From Candidatus Nomurabacteria bacterium (GTDB lineage Bacteria; Patescibacteriota; Minisyncoccia; Phycocordibacterales; UBA9973), in contig CALRDL010000004.1 of NCBI GenBank assembly GCA_943354905.1, forward strand, positions 1 through 58,495: 58,495 nucleotides of DNA, written 5' to 3'. A program made the translations under genes and the position numbers. Under the pieces are notes generated by a model. The model made no database searches. It was not told the origin of the DNA and was given only the letters and a program-made list of their open reading frames with translations. Shown here piece by piece: positions 20,806-31,166 of this stretch (the first letter of the stretch is position 1; every line of letters starts with the position of its first letter).

Positions 20806-22557
20806 TTAGTACACCTCCTGTTGATAACACTTCTCACAATACACGATCTCTGGTCTTTCGGGAGCGTAGCTGGTCTCGAATTCTACTTTACACTCCGCTT
20901 GCCCATGGAAATGATTTTGTTTGTCGCACGGACAAATTCGATTGTATAAATTAGGTAAGTTTCTAAGAGTCAGCCTTTCGTAATGTCGGCAATTTGGACA
21001 TAAACGTGGAAGCGGAATACCCATTCTTTGTAAAAATTCTAATTCTGTTTTAATAATACGAAATGCACCAGTGCATTCTTGCTCGCAGGATCCAAAGTGC
21101 GCACACTCAATAACTTCATTTAAAATATTTTTATCTATGTCTTTTATATCATCCGCTATATTTTTATTGTGCAAACTAATTTTATAACCTTGCTTTGCTG
21201 TCTCATACCAAAGAAAGCCTCTTTCTTTTGCTTCTTTTTCTTTAAGAGGGAAAAATTCTTGAGCTTGGGTTATCTGATAAGGAAAATGCGAGAGAGAAGC
21301 TGGAAAGTATTCGCCATATTTATACACAATTCCATTTTCAATGTACGGCATATCGCTCATGTGCTTTATTATTTTTGGTAGAAGTTCTTCGTACTGTTCT
21401 TTAGTGTATTGTTTATTGAATATACAATACTTCTTTTTGCGAAGAGAAACGCAACCAAACAAATCCGAAGAATTATGGCAAAAAACAGAGTAAGTTATAT
21501 TTTTAACATCATTAAATACCTGAGCAGAAAATTTTACATTTGAAACTCCGACCCCGACGACCATGCATTCATATACAAGCTCTGCATTGTCTCCCCAGTT
21601 TGTATAATCATAGCAATCTTTGACTGGACCGCTCAAAATATTTTGCACAAACTTGCTATCTTCAGTATTTCTGACTCGGTAACAATTTTTAGCATTCTTG
21701 GATTCATAGATGTAATCTCCAGAAACTTCTACATTCTGCCTGCTCCGCATAAACTTTTGTGGATATTTCAACCAATGTTCATATGCTTCTTTTTTTAAGT
21801 TTTCAAAATTCTTAAAAGAACTAAGATTTAATTCAGATAATTTTTTCTGATAGTCCTCTTTACTATACTCGACGTTAAAAATACAATATGATTTATTTCG
21901 AAGCCCCGACGAAGCAATGCAATCATTGCAACCAACGCAATCTCTGCACAGAATCATCTCATGACAGCTGTCGCAATCCACAGAGAAAAATGTTCTGTAA
22001 CAATTTATAGTATTTACATTTCCATATGAAAGCTCGCAAGTATTTGTCATGTGGCTATCCAGACAATTTCGAGATGCTTGATCCCAAATAATGTAAGCGG
22101 AGTCTTCGGTATAGGCTACACCTCTCGAAAAATAACAATTTTTGATATTATTTGCATTGGTGCAATATTTACAATTCACTACAAAATTCATAGACGTAGC
22201 TGGTATTGGAACTTCATTTAAGAACTCTTTATACTGCTCAAAAAATGGCCGAGAAAAATCATAGTCTTTGCCGTAAGCTGTAGAATCCCACTCATCACTC
22301 CACCAATAATCCCGATCATAAATTTTCACAGGACTTTCTTCTGGAAATAAAGAGAATATCATCTCGCCTGTTAAAGCATCTTTCTTTTTAAACATATGCC
22401 AATCATTCCGCCAAGCTGTCCTTCTCTGAAGCCGACATTCAGGACAAAAAGTCGGTGGAGGAACTTTTATTTTCTCATAAAACCCAAAATCGTCAGGGGT
22501 TATATTGAATAAAACTTTACAATTCTGGCAAATTTTGTTTTGAATTTTATGTTCCAT
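20806..22557 (-). CDS. Cys-rich duplicated zinc-ribbon/solenoid-like protein, paralogue P1
   Basis: CQNC..DFGFYEKIKVPPPTFCPECRLQRR; YCIFNVEYSKEDY and YCIFNKQYTKEQY; C-terminus EIVYCEKCYQQEVY. Confidence 0.8.
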   Translation of the reverse strand: MEHKIQNKICQNCKVLFNITPDDFGFYEKIKVPPPTFCPECRLQRRTAWRNDWHMFKKKDALTGEMIFSLFPEESPVKIYDRDYWWSDEWDSTAYGKDYDFSRPFFEQYKEFLNEVPIPATSMNFVVNCKYCTNANNIKNCYFSRGVAYTEDSAYIIWDQASRNCLDSHMTNTCELSYGNVNTINCYRTFFSVDCDSCHEMILCRDCVGCNDCIASSGLRNKSYCIFNVEYSKEDYQKKLSELNLSSFKNFENLKKEAYEHWLKYPQKFMRSRQNVEVSGDYIYESKNAKNCYRVRNTEDSKFVQNILSGPVKDCYDYTNWGDNAELVYECMVVGVGVSNVKFSAQVFNDVKNITYSVFCHNSSDLFGCVSLRKKKYCIFNKQYTKEQYEELLPKIIKHMSDMPYIENGIVYKYGEYFPASLSHFPYQITQAQEFFPLKEKEAKERGFLWYETAKQGYKISLHNKNIADDIKDIDKNILNEVIECAHFGSCEQECTGAFRIIKTELEFLQRMGIPLPRLCPNCRHYERLTLRNLPNLYNRICPCDKQNHFHGQAECKVEFETSYAPERPEIVYCEKCYQQEVY

Positions 22558-22681
22558 AAGTTAATAATCATATGCATTCTCCTTTCTTTCTTTACACCTC
22601 ACACAAACTTTTTTCAGACTTTTTACAACCTCATTTTCTTTTCTATTTATATAAATATCGACGTCTACAGTTACCTTTTAC

Positions 22682-23581
22682 CTACACATCATACAACACA
22701 TTCACAATCTTTTCCATATCTTGAAATCGTCCTTCGAAAGTAGAGCCGAGTAATGTTACAGCTATTTCTTCTCCTCTTTCATTCTTGAAAATAATCACCA
22801 GATTGCCTCCCGCGATTTCTGTGTACCCTGTTTTAGAAAATAAAAGATTTGGAATCTTGCCGATTAAAATATTTGTATTTTCAAAATTATGTTCGAATCC
22901 AGAAACGGAAGTTAGATTTATTTCTGGTAACGTCGTCACGCTAAATACTTCCGGACGAGCTTTCAGTGCATACATAGCCATAATATTTATGTCGAATGCT
23001 GTGCCAAAAGCACCTGCCTGCGCAGGCAGGCCTGCTTCTTCAAGACTTAGATCTAATCCAGTCGAATTTATGAATAAAGTATTCTCTGCACCGATCTTTT
23101 TTGCTTTCATATTTAATTTATTTACAAAATCTTCATCACCTTCCGCCAAAGCATATGCTCCATCATTTGCCGAAGCGATCAGTGTAAACCGCGCTATATC
23201 GTCTATGTTCCATTTTTCGTTTGCAAAAATTCCAAAATCCCCAGCTTGATCGATAGCTTCTGGTGACACAGAGATAATCTCGTCAACCTTATGTGTATTC
23301 AAACTTTGAGTGACAGTCAAAATCTTGGCCAGAGAGGCTATGGGAAATATCATCTCATCATTTTTCCCATATATTTTTTTATACTTATTTATATTGTAGA
23401 CAGAAACTGCCTTAGCTAAAATTGGTAAATTTTCAAGGGAAATTTTTATACTTTCTTCTCGTTCTTTTTCTAACCTAGAATATTCATTCAGTTTCATATT
23501 ACCAACAAAAAATAACCCCGCAGAAATGGCGATGATAAATAAAATAAAGAATAATAAATTATTGTACGTTCGTGTTTTCAT
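22682..23581 (-). CDS. D-alanyl-D-alanine carboxypeptidase (S11, DacA-like)
   Basis: IASLAKILTV (SxxK), SANDGAYALAE (SxN), LLFSKTGYTEIAGG (KTG). Confidence 0.88.
   Translation of the reverse strand: MKTRTYNNLLFFILFIIAISAGLFFVGNMKLNEYSRLEKEREESIKISLENLPILAKAVSVYNINKYKKIYGKNDEMIFPIASLAKILTVTQSLNTHKVDEIISVSPEAIDQAGDFGIFANEKWNIDDIARFTLIASANDGAYALAEGDEDFVNKLNMKAKKIGAENTLFINSTGLDLSLEEAGLPAQAGAFGTAFDINIMAMYALKARPEVFSVTTLPEINLTSVSGFEHNFENTNILIGKIPNLLFSKTGYTEIAGGNLVIIFKNERGEEIAVTLLGSTFEGRFQDMEKIVNVLYDV
23013..23030. repeat. palindrome CCTGCCTGCGCAGGCAGG (family A, copy 2)
   Basis: Perfect 18-bp palindrome, read in-frame as GLPAQAG in the S11 peptidase. Confidence 0.95.
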
Positions 23582-24125
23582 CGGCCATTTCGCTCGTCAT
23601 TTCTTTTGCTCCGACTTCCACCATTTTTTTTACTTCTTCATAATCTATTAATTCCTCTATACTCTTCACCCCCATAAAAGACAATAGTTCTAAAGTTGGT
23701 TTATAGATATATTTTCTACTATCTTTTGGATCGCTAGTTTTTTCCACTAACCCTCGGACCGAAAGCGCGCGTAAAGTAAAACTAGAATTTACTCCACGAA
23801 TATAATCTATCTCAGCCCGACTCACTCCAGACTTATATAAAACAATAGATAAAGTCTCCAAACTCGCTTTGGATAAATCTTTATTCAATTCTTCTTTTTG
23901 TAAATTTTCTATCAAAATCGAAAATTCTGGTGCTGTACCCATAGAAATTTGATCTTCTTTCTGTATCAAGACAACTCCTCGGCCAGATAAATTATTTTTT
24001 AAATTAGAAACAGCCTCAGTAATTTCTTCTTTTGAAACTTTCAAGATTTCTTCCAACTTTTTTAGAGTTACTGGTTCACCCTTAAAGAAAAGTATTACTT
24101 CGATTTTATTTTCTAAATTGTTCAT
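23559..24125 (-). CDS. scpB: segregation and condensation protein B
   Basis: ALETLSIVLYKSGVSRAEIDYIRGVNSSFTLRALSVRGLVE. Confidence 0.9.
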   Translation of the reverse strand: MNNLENKIEVILFFKGEPVTLKKLEEILKVSKEEITEAVSNLKNNLSGRGVVLIQKEDQISMGTAPEFSILIENLQKEELNKDLSKASLETLSIVLYKSGVSRAEIDYIRGVNSSFTLRALSVRGLVEKTSDPKDSRKYIYKPTLELLSFMGVKSIEELIDYEEVKKMVEVGAKEMTSEMADENTNVQ

Positions 24126-24895
24126 AAATTATTTTCCAAAGTTTTTTCTTCCTCTGTTTTGTGTAAAATTATATCGTCGGTACTTACCTCTTGCACCGCA
24201 TGAATTATTCCCTGCCTGACAAGCTCTAGCATAGCAAGAAATCCAACAATGACAAGTACTTTTTCGGCGCGGGTTGAGACCTTACCATGAAGATCTTTGA
24301 AGTTCATTGACATAGCGTTCCTAACTCGCTCAGTCAGTTTATCGATCATTTCTTCAATACTGATAACTTTTCTTACTTCTACTTCCGGCATGATAACTTT
24401 TTTTGGCATAGCTCCGAACACGTCTCGAGCAAAAGTCATCATTGAATCTTTGGTTATTCGATCGTCGGGTAAGAAAACCAACACATCACTTTTTCGTTCA
24501 AGAGGAGCAAATATTATATTTTTACCAAAATTATTTTTTACATTTATTCCAAGTTTTGCATATATGTCATATAGACGCAATCGGTCTTCTAGATTCTTTA
24601 TATCTCCTTCTTCTTCGAGGGTCATATCGAGATTTGGTAAAAGGGATTTAGATTTAATTAAAATCAAAGTCGAAGCTACGTATATAAAACTAGAAATCTC
24701 ACTTGGGTGTAAATTCCCTGCCTGCGCAGGCAAGCCTGCCTGATTTATATAATTCAAATAGTCTTCAGTAACTTCAGCCAAAGATACGTCATTGATAAAG
24801 AGTTTCCTTTTTTCAATGAGATCGAGTAGTAAACCGAAAGGCCCCTCAAAAGAAGCGGTTCTTATATTAAAAGCCTGATTATTTTGGGTTTCCAC
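24122..24895 (-). CDS. scpA: segregation and condensation protein A
   Basis: FEGPFGLLLDLIEKRKLFINDVSLAEVTEDYLNYI; LILIKSKSLLP; VGFLAMLELVRQG. Confidence 0.92.
   Translation of the reverse strand: METQNNQAFNIRTASFEGPFGLLLDLIEKRKLFINDVSLAEVTEDYLNYINQAGLPAQAGNLHPSEISSFIYVASTLILIKSKSLLPNLDMTLEEEGDIKNLEDRLRLYDIYAKLGINVKNNFGKNIIFAPLERKSDVLVFLPDDRITKDSMMTFARDVFGAMPKKVIMPEVEVRKVISIEEMIDKLTERVRNAMSMNFKDLHGKVSTRAEKVLVIVGFLAMLELVRQGIIHAVQEVSTDDIILHKTEEEKTLENNL
24717..24734. repeat. palindrome family A, copy 3 (one mismatch)
   Basis: CCTGCCTGCGCAGGCAAG, in-frame as GLPAQAG in scpA. Confidence 0.9.
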
Positions 24896-25108
24896 TATTC
24901 TATGCTAACATTTCTACATGAAAAGTAAAAATTCTAAAAATCAGAAGGGTGTACGTCTCTCAAATAATATTATTCCAGAAAAATACGATATCGAACTAAA
25001 ACCGGATCTAAAGAATTTTACTTTTTCTGGCATTGAGACCATAACTCTCTCGATCAAAAAATCCACCAAAGTTTTGACTCTGCACTCCAAAGAAATACAG
25101 ATCGACAC

Positions 25109-25148
25109 CGTCTAGGCAATACCTAGTATACTAGGTCTTGCCTCGACG
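25109..25148. repeat. 40-bp imperfect palindrome (family B) in the M1 aminopeptidase gene
   Basis: CGTCTAGGCAATACCTAGTA|TACTAGGTCTTGCCTCGACG; two mismatched pairs. Confidence 0.9.
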
Positions 25149-26710
25149 CAATTTGCAAAAATTTCTTACGACGAAAAATCTGAGACAGCTACTTTTACTT
25201 TTCCTAAAAATATTCCTGCAACAAAACCAAAAGAAAAAATAAAACTAACTCTTGCTTTCAAGGGAATTTTGAACGACAAAATGCGAGGATTTTATAAAAG
25301 TTCATATCAAATAGATGGCAAAGAACATCATATGGCTACAACTCAATTCGAAGCCACCGACGCTCGTCGAGCTTTTCCATGTTTTGACGAACCCGCCCAT
25401 AAGGCCGTCTTCTACGTCTCGCTTATAGTTCCAAAAGGTAAAACAGCGATTTCAAATACTTTGCCAGTTTCTGTCGCTGAACACGAGAGTGGTTTTGAAA
25501 TAATTAAATTCGCCCCGACACCGAAAATGTCGACTTATCTCCTCGCCTTCATTGTCGGAGATTTTGAATATTTAGAAAAAAAATCAAGTCGTGGTGTACT
25601 AGTACGAGTCTACACAACTCCCGGCAAAAAACATCAAGCCAAATTTGCTCTCGATGTCACGGTAAAAGTTTTAGAATTTTATGAAAAATATTTTGACATC
25701 CCCTATCCTCTCGACACTCTCGACATGATAGCAATACCTGACTTCTCTTCTCTAGCTATGGAAAATTGGGGAGCTATTACTTTTCGAGAAGTAGGATTAT
25801 TAGTAGATGAAAAAAATACTTCACTTAGTTCTAAAGAACTAATCGTAGAAGTCATAGCTCATGAACTCGCCCACCAATGGTTTGGAAACCTGGTCACTAT
25901 GGAATGGTGGACACACCTCTGGCTCAATGAGGGCTTCGCTTCTTATATTCCATATTTAGTTGTAGAAAAATTATTTCCAAAATGGAATATATGGGAAAGG
26001 TTTACTACAGACACCCTTGGTGTCGCTCTCCAGCTCGATTCTCTAAAAAATACTCATCCCATAGAAGTCGAAGTCCATCACCCAGATGAAATCGGAGAAA
26101 TTTTTGATGCAGTTTCATATTCCAAAGGTGCTTCCATCATACGAATGCTCGCAGAATATTTAGGAGAAAAAGATTTCCGCGATGGGTTGCGTTATTATCT
26201 GAAAAAACATAGTTATAAAAATACTAGCACTATTCACCTCTGGGAAGCTTTTGAAAAAATATCAAAAAAGAAAGTGTCGAAAATGATGCACAATTGGACG
26301 AGTAAGCCAGGATACCCTGTCGTGCACGCAGAAATGATAAATGGGGAAATAAATTTCTCTCAAAGTAGATTTTTCGTCAGCCCCATCTCAGCTCAAAAAT
26401 CTAAAGACAATACCAAATGGGAAATTCCGATAATTTATAAAAACAACAAAGTAAATTTTGGTGAGACGGGATTCTATAGGACAGCCTATTCAAAAGAGTT
26501 ACTAGAAAAACTTCGTGAGCCTATACAAAAAAAAGAATTGGGTGCGAGTGATAGACTCGGAGTAATTCGCGATCTCTTTGCTCTATCAGAATCTGGGATA
26601 ATACCGACAACGGACTCATTAGAATTTCTTTCAAACTATAAAAAAGAAGATAATTACACTGTTTGGGTAGAGATAATAAATGGACTTTCACATTTAGACC
26701 AGCTCCTCTA

Positions 26711-26731
26711 CCCCGAAGACTTTCTTCGGGG
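26711..26731. repeat. palindrome family C copy 1, CCCCGAAGACTTTCTTCGGGG
   Basis: Inverted repeat inside M1 CDS; near-identical reverse-complement copy in recR. Confidence 0.9.
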
Positions 26732-27515
26732 TAATTTAGATAAATTAGTTATTGATTTATTCTCTCCTACTTTCCACAGATTAGGTTGGAATAACATTAA
26801 AAATGAAAATCATACCGATGCACTGCTCCGCTCTCTCGTTATAAAAATGCTCGGAAAATCTGGTCATAAAGAAATGATACTAGAAGCAAAAAAACAATTT
26901 CAAAAAATGAATACAGGAACGCATATTGATCCAGATATTCGTGGAGCTATGTATTCTATCATCACTACTCATGGCGGAATGAAAGATTATAAAATTTTAA
27001 TTAAAAAATATATTGAGGAACATTTACATGAAGAAAAAAATCGGATTGGAAATTCTCTCGGAAATTTCCAAAATCCACAAATTCTAAAACTTGTTTGCGA
27101 ATTCGCTATGTCTAAAAATGTCCGAGCCCAAGATGCAGTCGGAATTCTCTCCTCTGTCGGAGCCAATCCTCTCGGCCGAGATATCTGGTGGAGTTTCATC
27201 ACCCAAAATTGGAAGACTCTCGTCTCGCGTTACGGCGAAGGCGGACTGACCTTAAGCAGGGTCGTGAAAGCCATATCTGGTAGCGCCGAAGAACACCACT
27301 TCAAAGAATTCAAGAAGTTCTTCTCTACCCACAAAGCTCCAGGTGCCAAACGCGCCATAGACCAAGTCTTGGAACGTCTCGAAGGCAACAATGCTTGGAG
27401 GAAAAGAGACCATAGAAATATAGCTAATTTCCTCAAAAACCTCGAAAAGTAATCTACTTATCCAGACCCCTTTTGTTTACTTTACTTGACTAAAATATAT
27501 TTTACATTAAATATT

Positions 27516-28265
27516 TTACTCTTTAAGAGTGTTCCCTGTGAACAAGAATCTCTTTACTCCGATAGGTTTCCCGTCAAGATCCTGCATTTCAAAAATTAAA
27601 TATATTTTATCATCAATTATTTCTGATTTCATTTTATTAACCCAGCCATTGAAATTAAAATCATGATCAAACCAATCTTGAAAGTTTGTATAAATATTTT
27701 TATTTTCTTTTTGGTCCATATAACTTAAAACACCTAATCTTGTTTCCTTGTTGAAAATATCCACTAAATAAATTCCTTGGCAACTCGTACCACAATACGA
27801 GGTGAAAAAAATATGTCCATTGCCGAGCCAATGCGGGTACCCAATCCTATTGCCAGTGAATAGATAATTCTCTCTTCGAGTCTCCATATCTTTTACTGAA
27901 ATAATTATATTATTATCAAAATATTCATTATAGTAGTTATCGTAGAAACTTGAGTTAAAATCAATACCATAAGAAATAATCTTATTTAAACCATCAAGAG
28001 ATAATTTTTCAAAACCAATAGTTTTTAAGGTTTGTGGTGTAAAATTTTCTACTTGACTATCTTTTTTAATCTCTTGTGAATAGTAAAAAACACCTAAAAA
28101 GATTAAACTTACGGATAAAAAAAGTGTTACAGTTAAGTTATCGCATAATTTATGCCTTAAGTTCATAAAAATACATTTCGTCAATTTTAACTTTGAAATT
28201 TTTCTTTGTTGCCCACCAAGGAAAATCTTTTTGTTTTTTGTATGAATGAAAATGTGTAGCTCCAA
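27516..28265 (-). CDS. hypothetical membrane-anchored protein
   Basis: Hydrophobic segment LTVTLFLSVSLIFLGVFYYS; true start likely internal. Confidence 0.45.
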   Translation of the reverse strand: MELHIFIHTKNKKIFLGGQQRKISKLKLTKCIFMNLRHKLCDNLTVTLFLSVSLIFLGVFYYSQEIKKDSQVENFTPQTLKTIGFEKLSLDGLNKIISYGIDFNSSFYDNYYNEYFDNNIIISVKDMETRRENYLFTGNRIGYPHWLGNGHIFFTSYCGTSCQGIYLVDIFNKETRLGVLSYMDQKENKNIYTNFQDWFDHDFNFNGWVNKMKSEIIDDKIYLIFEMQDLDGKPIGVKRFLFTGNTLKE

Positions 28266-28998
28266 AAGTTGGATCAGAAATTTCCCAGCGAAGCACCACC
28301 CCAGCTACCTCATAACATTGAGTCCAGATCAATACGCTTACATTTTTATAAAACGGATCTCTAACTTTGTCTTTAGTATCTTTATTCCAAAAAGAATCAT
28401 ATTGAGACTTTTTAAGAATAACTGCATGAATATTATTACCCCAACTTTTTTTATTTTTTTTCACACGATTGAGCACACTAAAGCCAACACCAATTTTTGC
28501 TTCTTCTTTTTGATTCTCTGCTTCACCAAGTATCATTCTTGCTAATATCATCTGCTCTGTATCATCATTTAAATCCCCAGTCCATTCTGGGTCATCCACA
28601 GAAGGAATTTTTTTTGCTTGTTCTATGACTAAAATTACATTAAAAATAGCAGTGACTTTTCTTAGATTTTTGCGCATTTCTTGAACTTTAATTTTAAATT
28701 TAAAATCTTTTGATTTCTCAGACCCTAGATCAATTTTTATTTGATCATTAATCTGACCAATATCATTAAAAATCAAATCTTTTTCCACCACTTTTATAGA
28801 AATTTTTTCTTCAAATATATTTTTGAGTGTTTCAAATTGCGCGATTTCTTCGTTTATTTCTTTAAGACCATTCGGCTTTATTGATTTATTTAAATTATAA
28901 ACCTTATTTTTTATAGAAATTTCCAGTCGAATATTATGGCCGATAGAATCCCCTAAGTATTCAATGTTCTTAAGTTTTATAGAAATTTTTTTAGACAT
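28150..28998 (-). CDS. SleB-like cell wall hydrolase domain protein
   Basis: C-terminal ARMILGEAENQKEEAKIGVGFSVLNRV...SQYDSFW...GATHFHS matches the SleB/Hydrolase_2 pattern. Confidence 0.65.
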   Translation of the reverse strand: MSKKISIKLKNIEYLGDSIGHNIRLEISIKNKVYNLNKSIKPNGLKEINEEIAQFETLKNIFEEKISIKVVEKDLIFNDIGQINDQIKIDLGSEKSKDFKFKIKVQEMRKNLRKVTAIFNVILVIEQAKKIPSVDDPEWTGDLNDDTEQMILARMILGEAENQKEEAKIGVGFSVLNRVKKNKKSWGNNIHAVILKKSQYDSFWNKDTKDKVRDPFYKNVSVLIWTQCYEVAGVVLRWEISDPTFGATHFHSYKKQKDFPWWATKKNFKVKIDEMYFYELKA

Positions 28999-29051
28999 AA
29001 ATTTATTATAACACGAGAGAGAACGAATAAGTTATCCCCAGCTCTTTTAGC

Positions 29052-29089
29052 TACTTTACTTGACTAAAGTACTTTACTTTGCTAAAGTA
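29052..29089. promoter_or_regulatory. tandem operator-like dyads TACTTTA-N6-TAAAGTA over the promoter of a TrpR-family gene
   Basis: Two dyads with an 18-nt period; overlaps TTGACT-17-TAAAGT just upstream of ATG 29095. Confidence 0.55.
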
Positions 29090-29094
29090 TATAT

Positions 29095-29520
29095 ATGAGT
29101 AAAGGAATGAATAGAAATACAAATATCCGCACAATGAAATTGATCCGAGGAATTGGATCGGTTATCAACTGGAAAGATACTAAAAACAAGCAATTAATTG
29201 CTGGAATTTTAGCATTAAAAAATGCTGACGAAGCCAAGCGTTTTCTACGTGACCTTATGACCGAAAAAGAAATAAAAGAATTTGCGAACAGGCTCGAAGC
29301 CGCAACACTCCTTTCACAAAATGTGCAATACAACACCATCAGCGAAGACACAGGGCTTTCTTCTACTACAATTGCTCGTATTGCTAAATGGTTAGGTGGC
29401 TCGCTTGGTGGATATAGATTAATTTTGAATAGAATCATTCCCTCGAATAAACTCGGGACTTCCTCACGTCAGCATACTGCCTCTTCCAAAATTGGGAAAG
29501 GGTTGTATTTGAGTTCGTAA
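29095..29520 (+). CDS. TrpR/YerC-YecD family regulator
   Basis: FLRDLMTEKEIKEFANRLEAATLLSQNVQYNTISEDTGLSSTTIARIAKWL matches the Trp repressor-like HTH family. Confidence 0.8.
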   Translation: MSKGMNRNTNIRTMKLIRGIGSVINWKDTKNKQLIAGILALKNADEAKRFLRDLMTEKEIKEFANRLEAATLLSQNVQYNTISEDTGLSSTTIARIAKWLGGSLGGYRLILNRIIPSNKLGTSSRQHTASSKIGKGLYLSS

Positions 29521-29541
29521 TAGAAAATTATTTGAAACCAA

Positions 29542-29569
29542 CCCCTTCTCAATTTTGAGAAGGGGTTTT
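29542..29569 (+). terminator. rho-independent terminator
   Basis: CCCCTTCTCAATTTTGAGAAGGGG followed by TTTT. Confidence 0.85.
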
Positions 29570-29635
29570 GCGTTCTACCCAGATACGCTATGGTTACCCA
29601 CTATTTGGGATGAATTGTTCTTCAAAGGAGAAAAA

Positions 29636-30358
29636 ATGTTTGAAAAAATTGAAAAAATCCGGAGAGATGTAACAAAAGCTCTCCGGACGCTTCCAATCGC
29701 GGGCCCAGCAGCTCGCTATGACCTAGAGTACAGCTCTGCGACCGAACTCGCAGAGCTAACCGGAGTGCGGTGCCAATTTGAAGGCACGCATTACTGGTTT
29801 TGGTCGCCAGTACTCGATGAGATCTTTTTGCAGGAATTCGTCATTCCTGACAAAAAGATTATTGATGTCGGTGCCGGAAACGGCGCCTTAATCAAGGAAC
29901 TCATTTCACTCGGATGCCAGCCCGAGTGCCTTTCTGGAGTCGACATCTCCAGGAGGGCAGTGAGCCGAATTAAGGAAACCGGGGCAAGAGCTTTTCACGG
30001 CTCCCTTTCCGGCATCCCAACCGGCGAAAAATGGGATGTTATTTTTCTTTCGTACTTTGTTGATCGTGATAATGACCAACGAGGTACATTTGAAACAGCC
30101 GTCAGAATCCTCGCTGACGGTGGGGTGATAGTCCTCGAAGGGCTATTCCCCTGCGTTCTCCAAGATTCCATGGGTACAAGCTACGGTACCCAAAATGTCA
30201 CCTTCGGTGAAGATGCCGAGGAGGATATTAGACTGGTAACTGCCGAGTTCGCTCGGCTCGGTATGAAACTTCAAAAACGTAACGATGGGGAACGTTATGT
30301 TTACTCGATGGATGGGCCCGAGACCCTACCGTCGAAAACGCTTGTTTTTTCTCGGTAA
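29636..30358 (+). CDS. SAM-dependent methyltransferase
   Basis: IIDVGAGNGALIKELISLGC (motif I). Start chosen at MFEKIEK, preceded by AAAGGAG RBS (ORF track starts at 29555). Visibly GC-richer than neighbours. Confidence 0.75.
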   Translation: MFEKIEKIRRDVTKALRTLPIAGPAARYDLEYSSATELAELTGVRCQFEGTHYWFWSPVLDEIFLQEFVIPDKKIIDVGAGNGALIKELISLGCQPECLSGVDISRRAVSRIKETGARAFHGSLSGIPTGEKWDVIFLSYFVDRDNDQRGTFETAVRILADGGVIVLEGLFPCVLQDSMGTSYGTQNVTFGEDAEEDIRLVTAEFARLGMKLQKRNDGERYVYSMDGPETLPSKTLVFSR

Positions 30359-30438
30359 TCGTCGTGGTTGCTCCCTGTAGAATGAAATATGTTTCTGCAG
30401 GGCGCGACTTTAGTATTAAAAAAATTAAAAATAAAAAT

Positions 30439-31158
30439 ATGTATAAAAAATATAGAAAATTAAATCCAAAGATAGACAATAAAAATTGGCAGATATTATT
30501 TACTACCCAATTTCAGAATATGCAAAAATTAAATGCCATAGCAACATTTTGGATAAATGGTTTTTCGAAACTGGGAATTGATAATTCAAGACGACCTAGT
30601 ATAAAAGAAATAAATAAAATATCAGCAAAATATACCGGCTACCGCTATGTGCAAACCAAAATGAATGTAATTATGTCGAAAATTGGTTGGTATGAAATGG
30701 TAGCTCGTTATGAAATGCCTGTGACAAACTTTGTACGCAAACCAAGCGAACTTGACTACTGTGATGAACCCGATAGCTTCCATGAGATAATGGGCCACAT
30801 CGCAATGTATATAGATAAAGAATACTCAGACATGATCCAAACTTTGGCAAAACTATATATAGACGCATATTATGCAAAGCGTGAAGATCTTTTGAAAGAA
30901 ATTGATTTTATAAACGACTATGTGATAGAACTCGGACTTATTAGAGAACCATCTGGAATAAAAGCATTTGGGGCGACATTGTATTCTTCTGGTGAAGTGA
31001 AAGAAGCATTCAAAAAGAAAAATCAAAGAGTTTTGGGAAATAAAATTCCTAATGAGAAAAAGGGGTACGACAGGTCAAAACCACAAGGTAGATATTATAT
31101 TATTGAGTCGATAGATCAAATAAATAAATTACTTGTACAAATACGAAATAGATTCTAA
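30439..31158 (+). CDS. biopterin-dependent aromatic amino acid hydroxylase-like protein 1
   Basis: YCDEPDSFHEIMGHIAMYIDKEYSDMI plus GLIREPSGIKAFGATLYSSGEVKEAF fit the AAAH catalytic domain. Start chosen at MYKKYRK. Confidence 0.75.
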   Translation: MYKKYRKLNPKIDNKNWQILFTTQFQNMQKLNAIATFWINGFSKLGIDNSRRPSIKEINKISAKYTGYRYVQTKMNVIMSKIGWYEMVARYEMPVTNFVRKPSELDYCDEPDSFHEIMGHIAMYIDKEYSDMIQTLAKLYIDAYYAKREDLLKEIDFINDYVIELGLIREPSGIKAFGATLYSSGEVKEAFKKKNQRVLGNKIPNEKKGYDRSKPQGRYYIIESIDQINKLLVQIRNRF

Positions 31159-31166
31159 GTATAATT

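Larger units (their letters stand above)
24918..27452 (+). pseudogene. M1 family aminopeptidase interrupted by a palindromic insertion carrying an in-frame TAG
   Basis: N-terminal ORF 24918..25115 and ORF 25269..27452 (LAMENWGAITFRE; VIAHELAHQWFGNLVTMEWW) are in the same frame, separated by TAG at 25113-25115 inside an inverted repeat. A shortened product from 25269 is possible. Confidence 0.75.

Noticed and set aside
22785-23249. 154 aa antisense ORF with PACAGRPAS
   Set aside because: Antisense shadow of the S11 peptidase gene; PACAGR is the alternative frame of the palindrome.
24297-24743. 148 aa ORF antisense to scpA
   Set aside because: Shadow ORF with no domain; scpA on the other strand is clear.
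25113-25115. Alternative genetic code (TAG read as sense)
   Set aside because: TAG ends other genes such as 12095..12484, and the in-frame TAG lies inside an inserted palindrome, so local disruption is simpler.
27487-27515. TTGACT at 27487 as a plus-strand promoter
   Set aside because: No good -10 at 17 bp and it points into a convergent gene; treated as part of the dyad motif.
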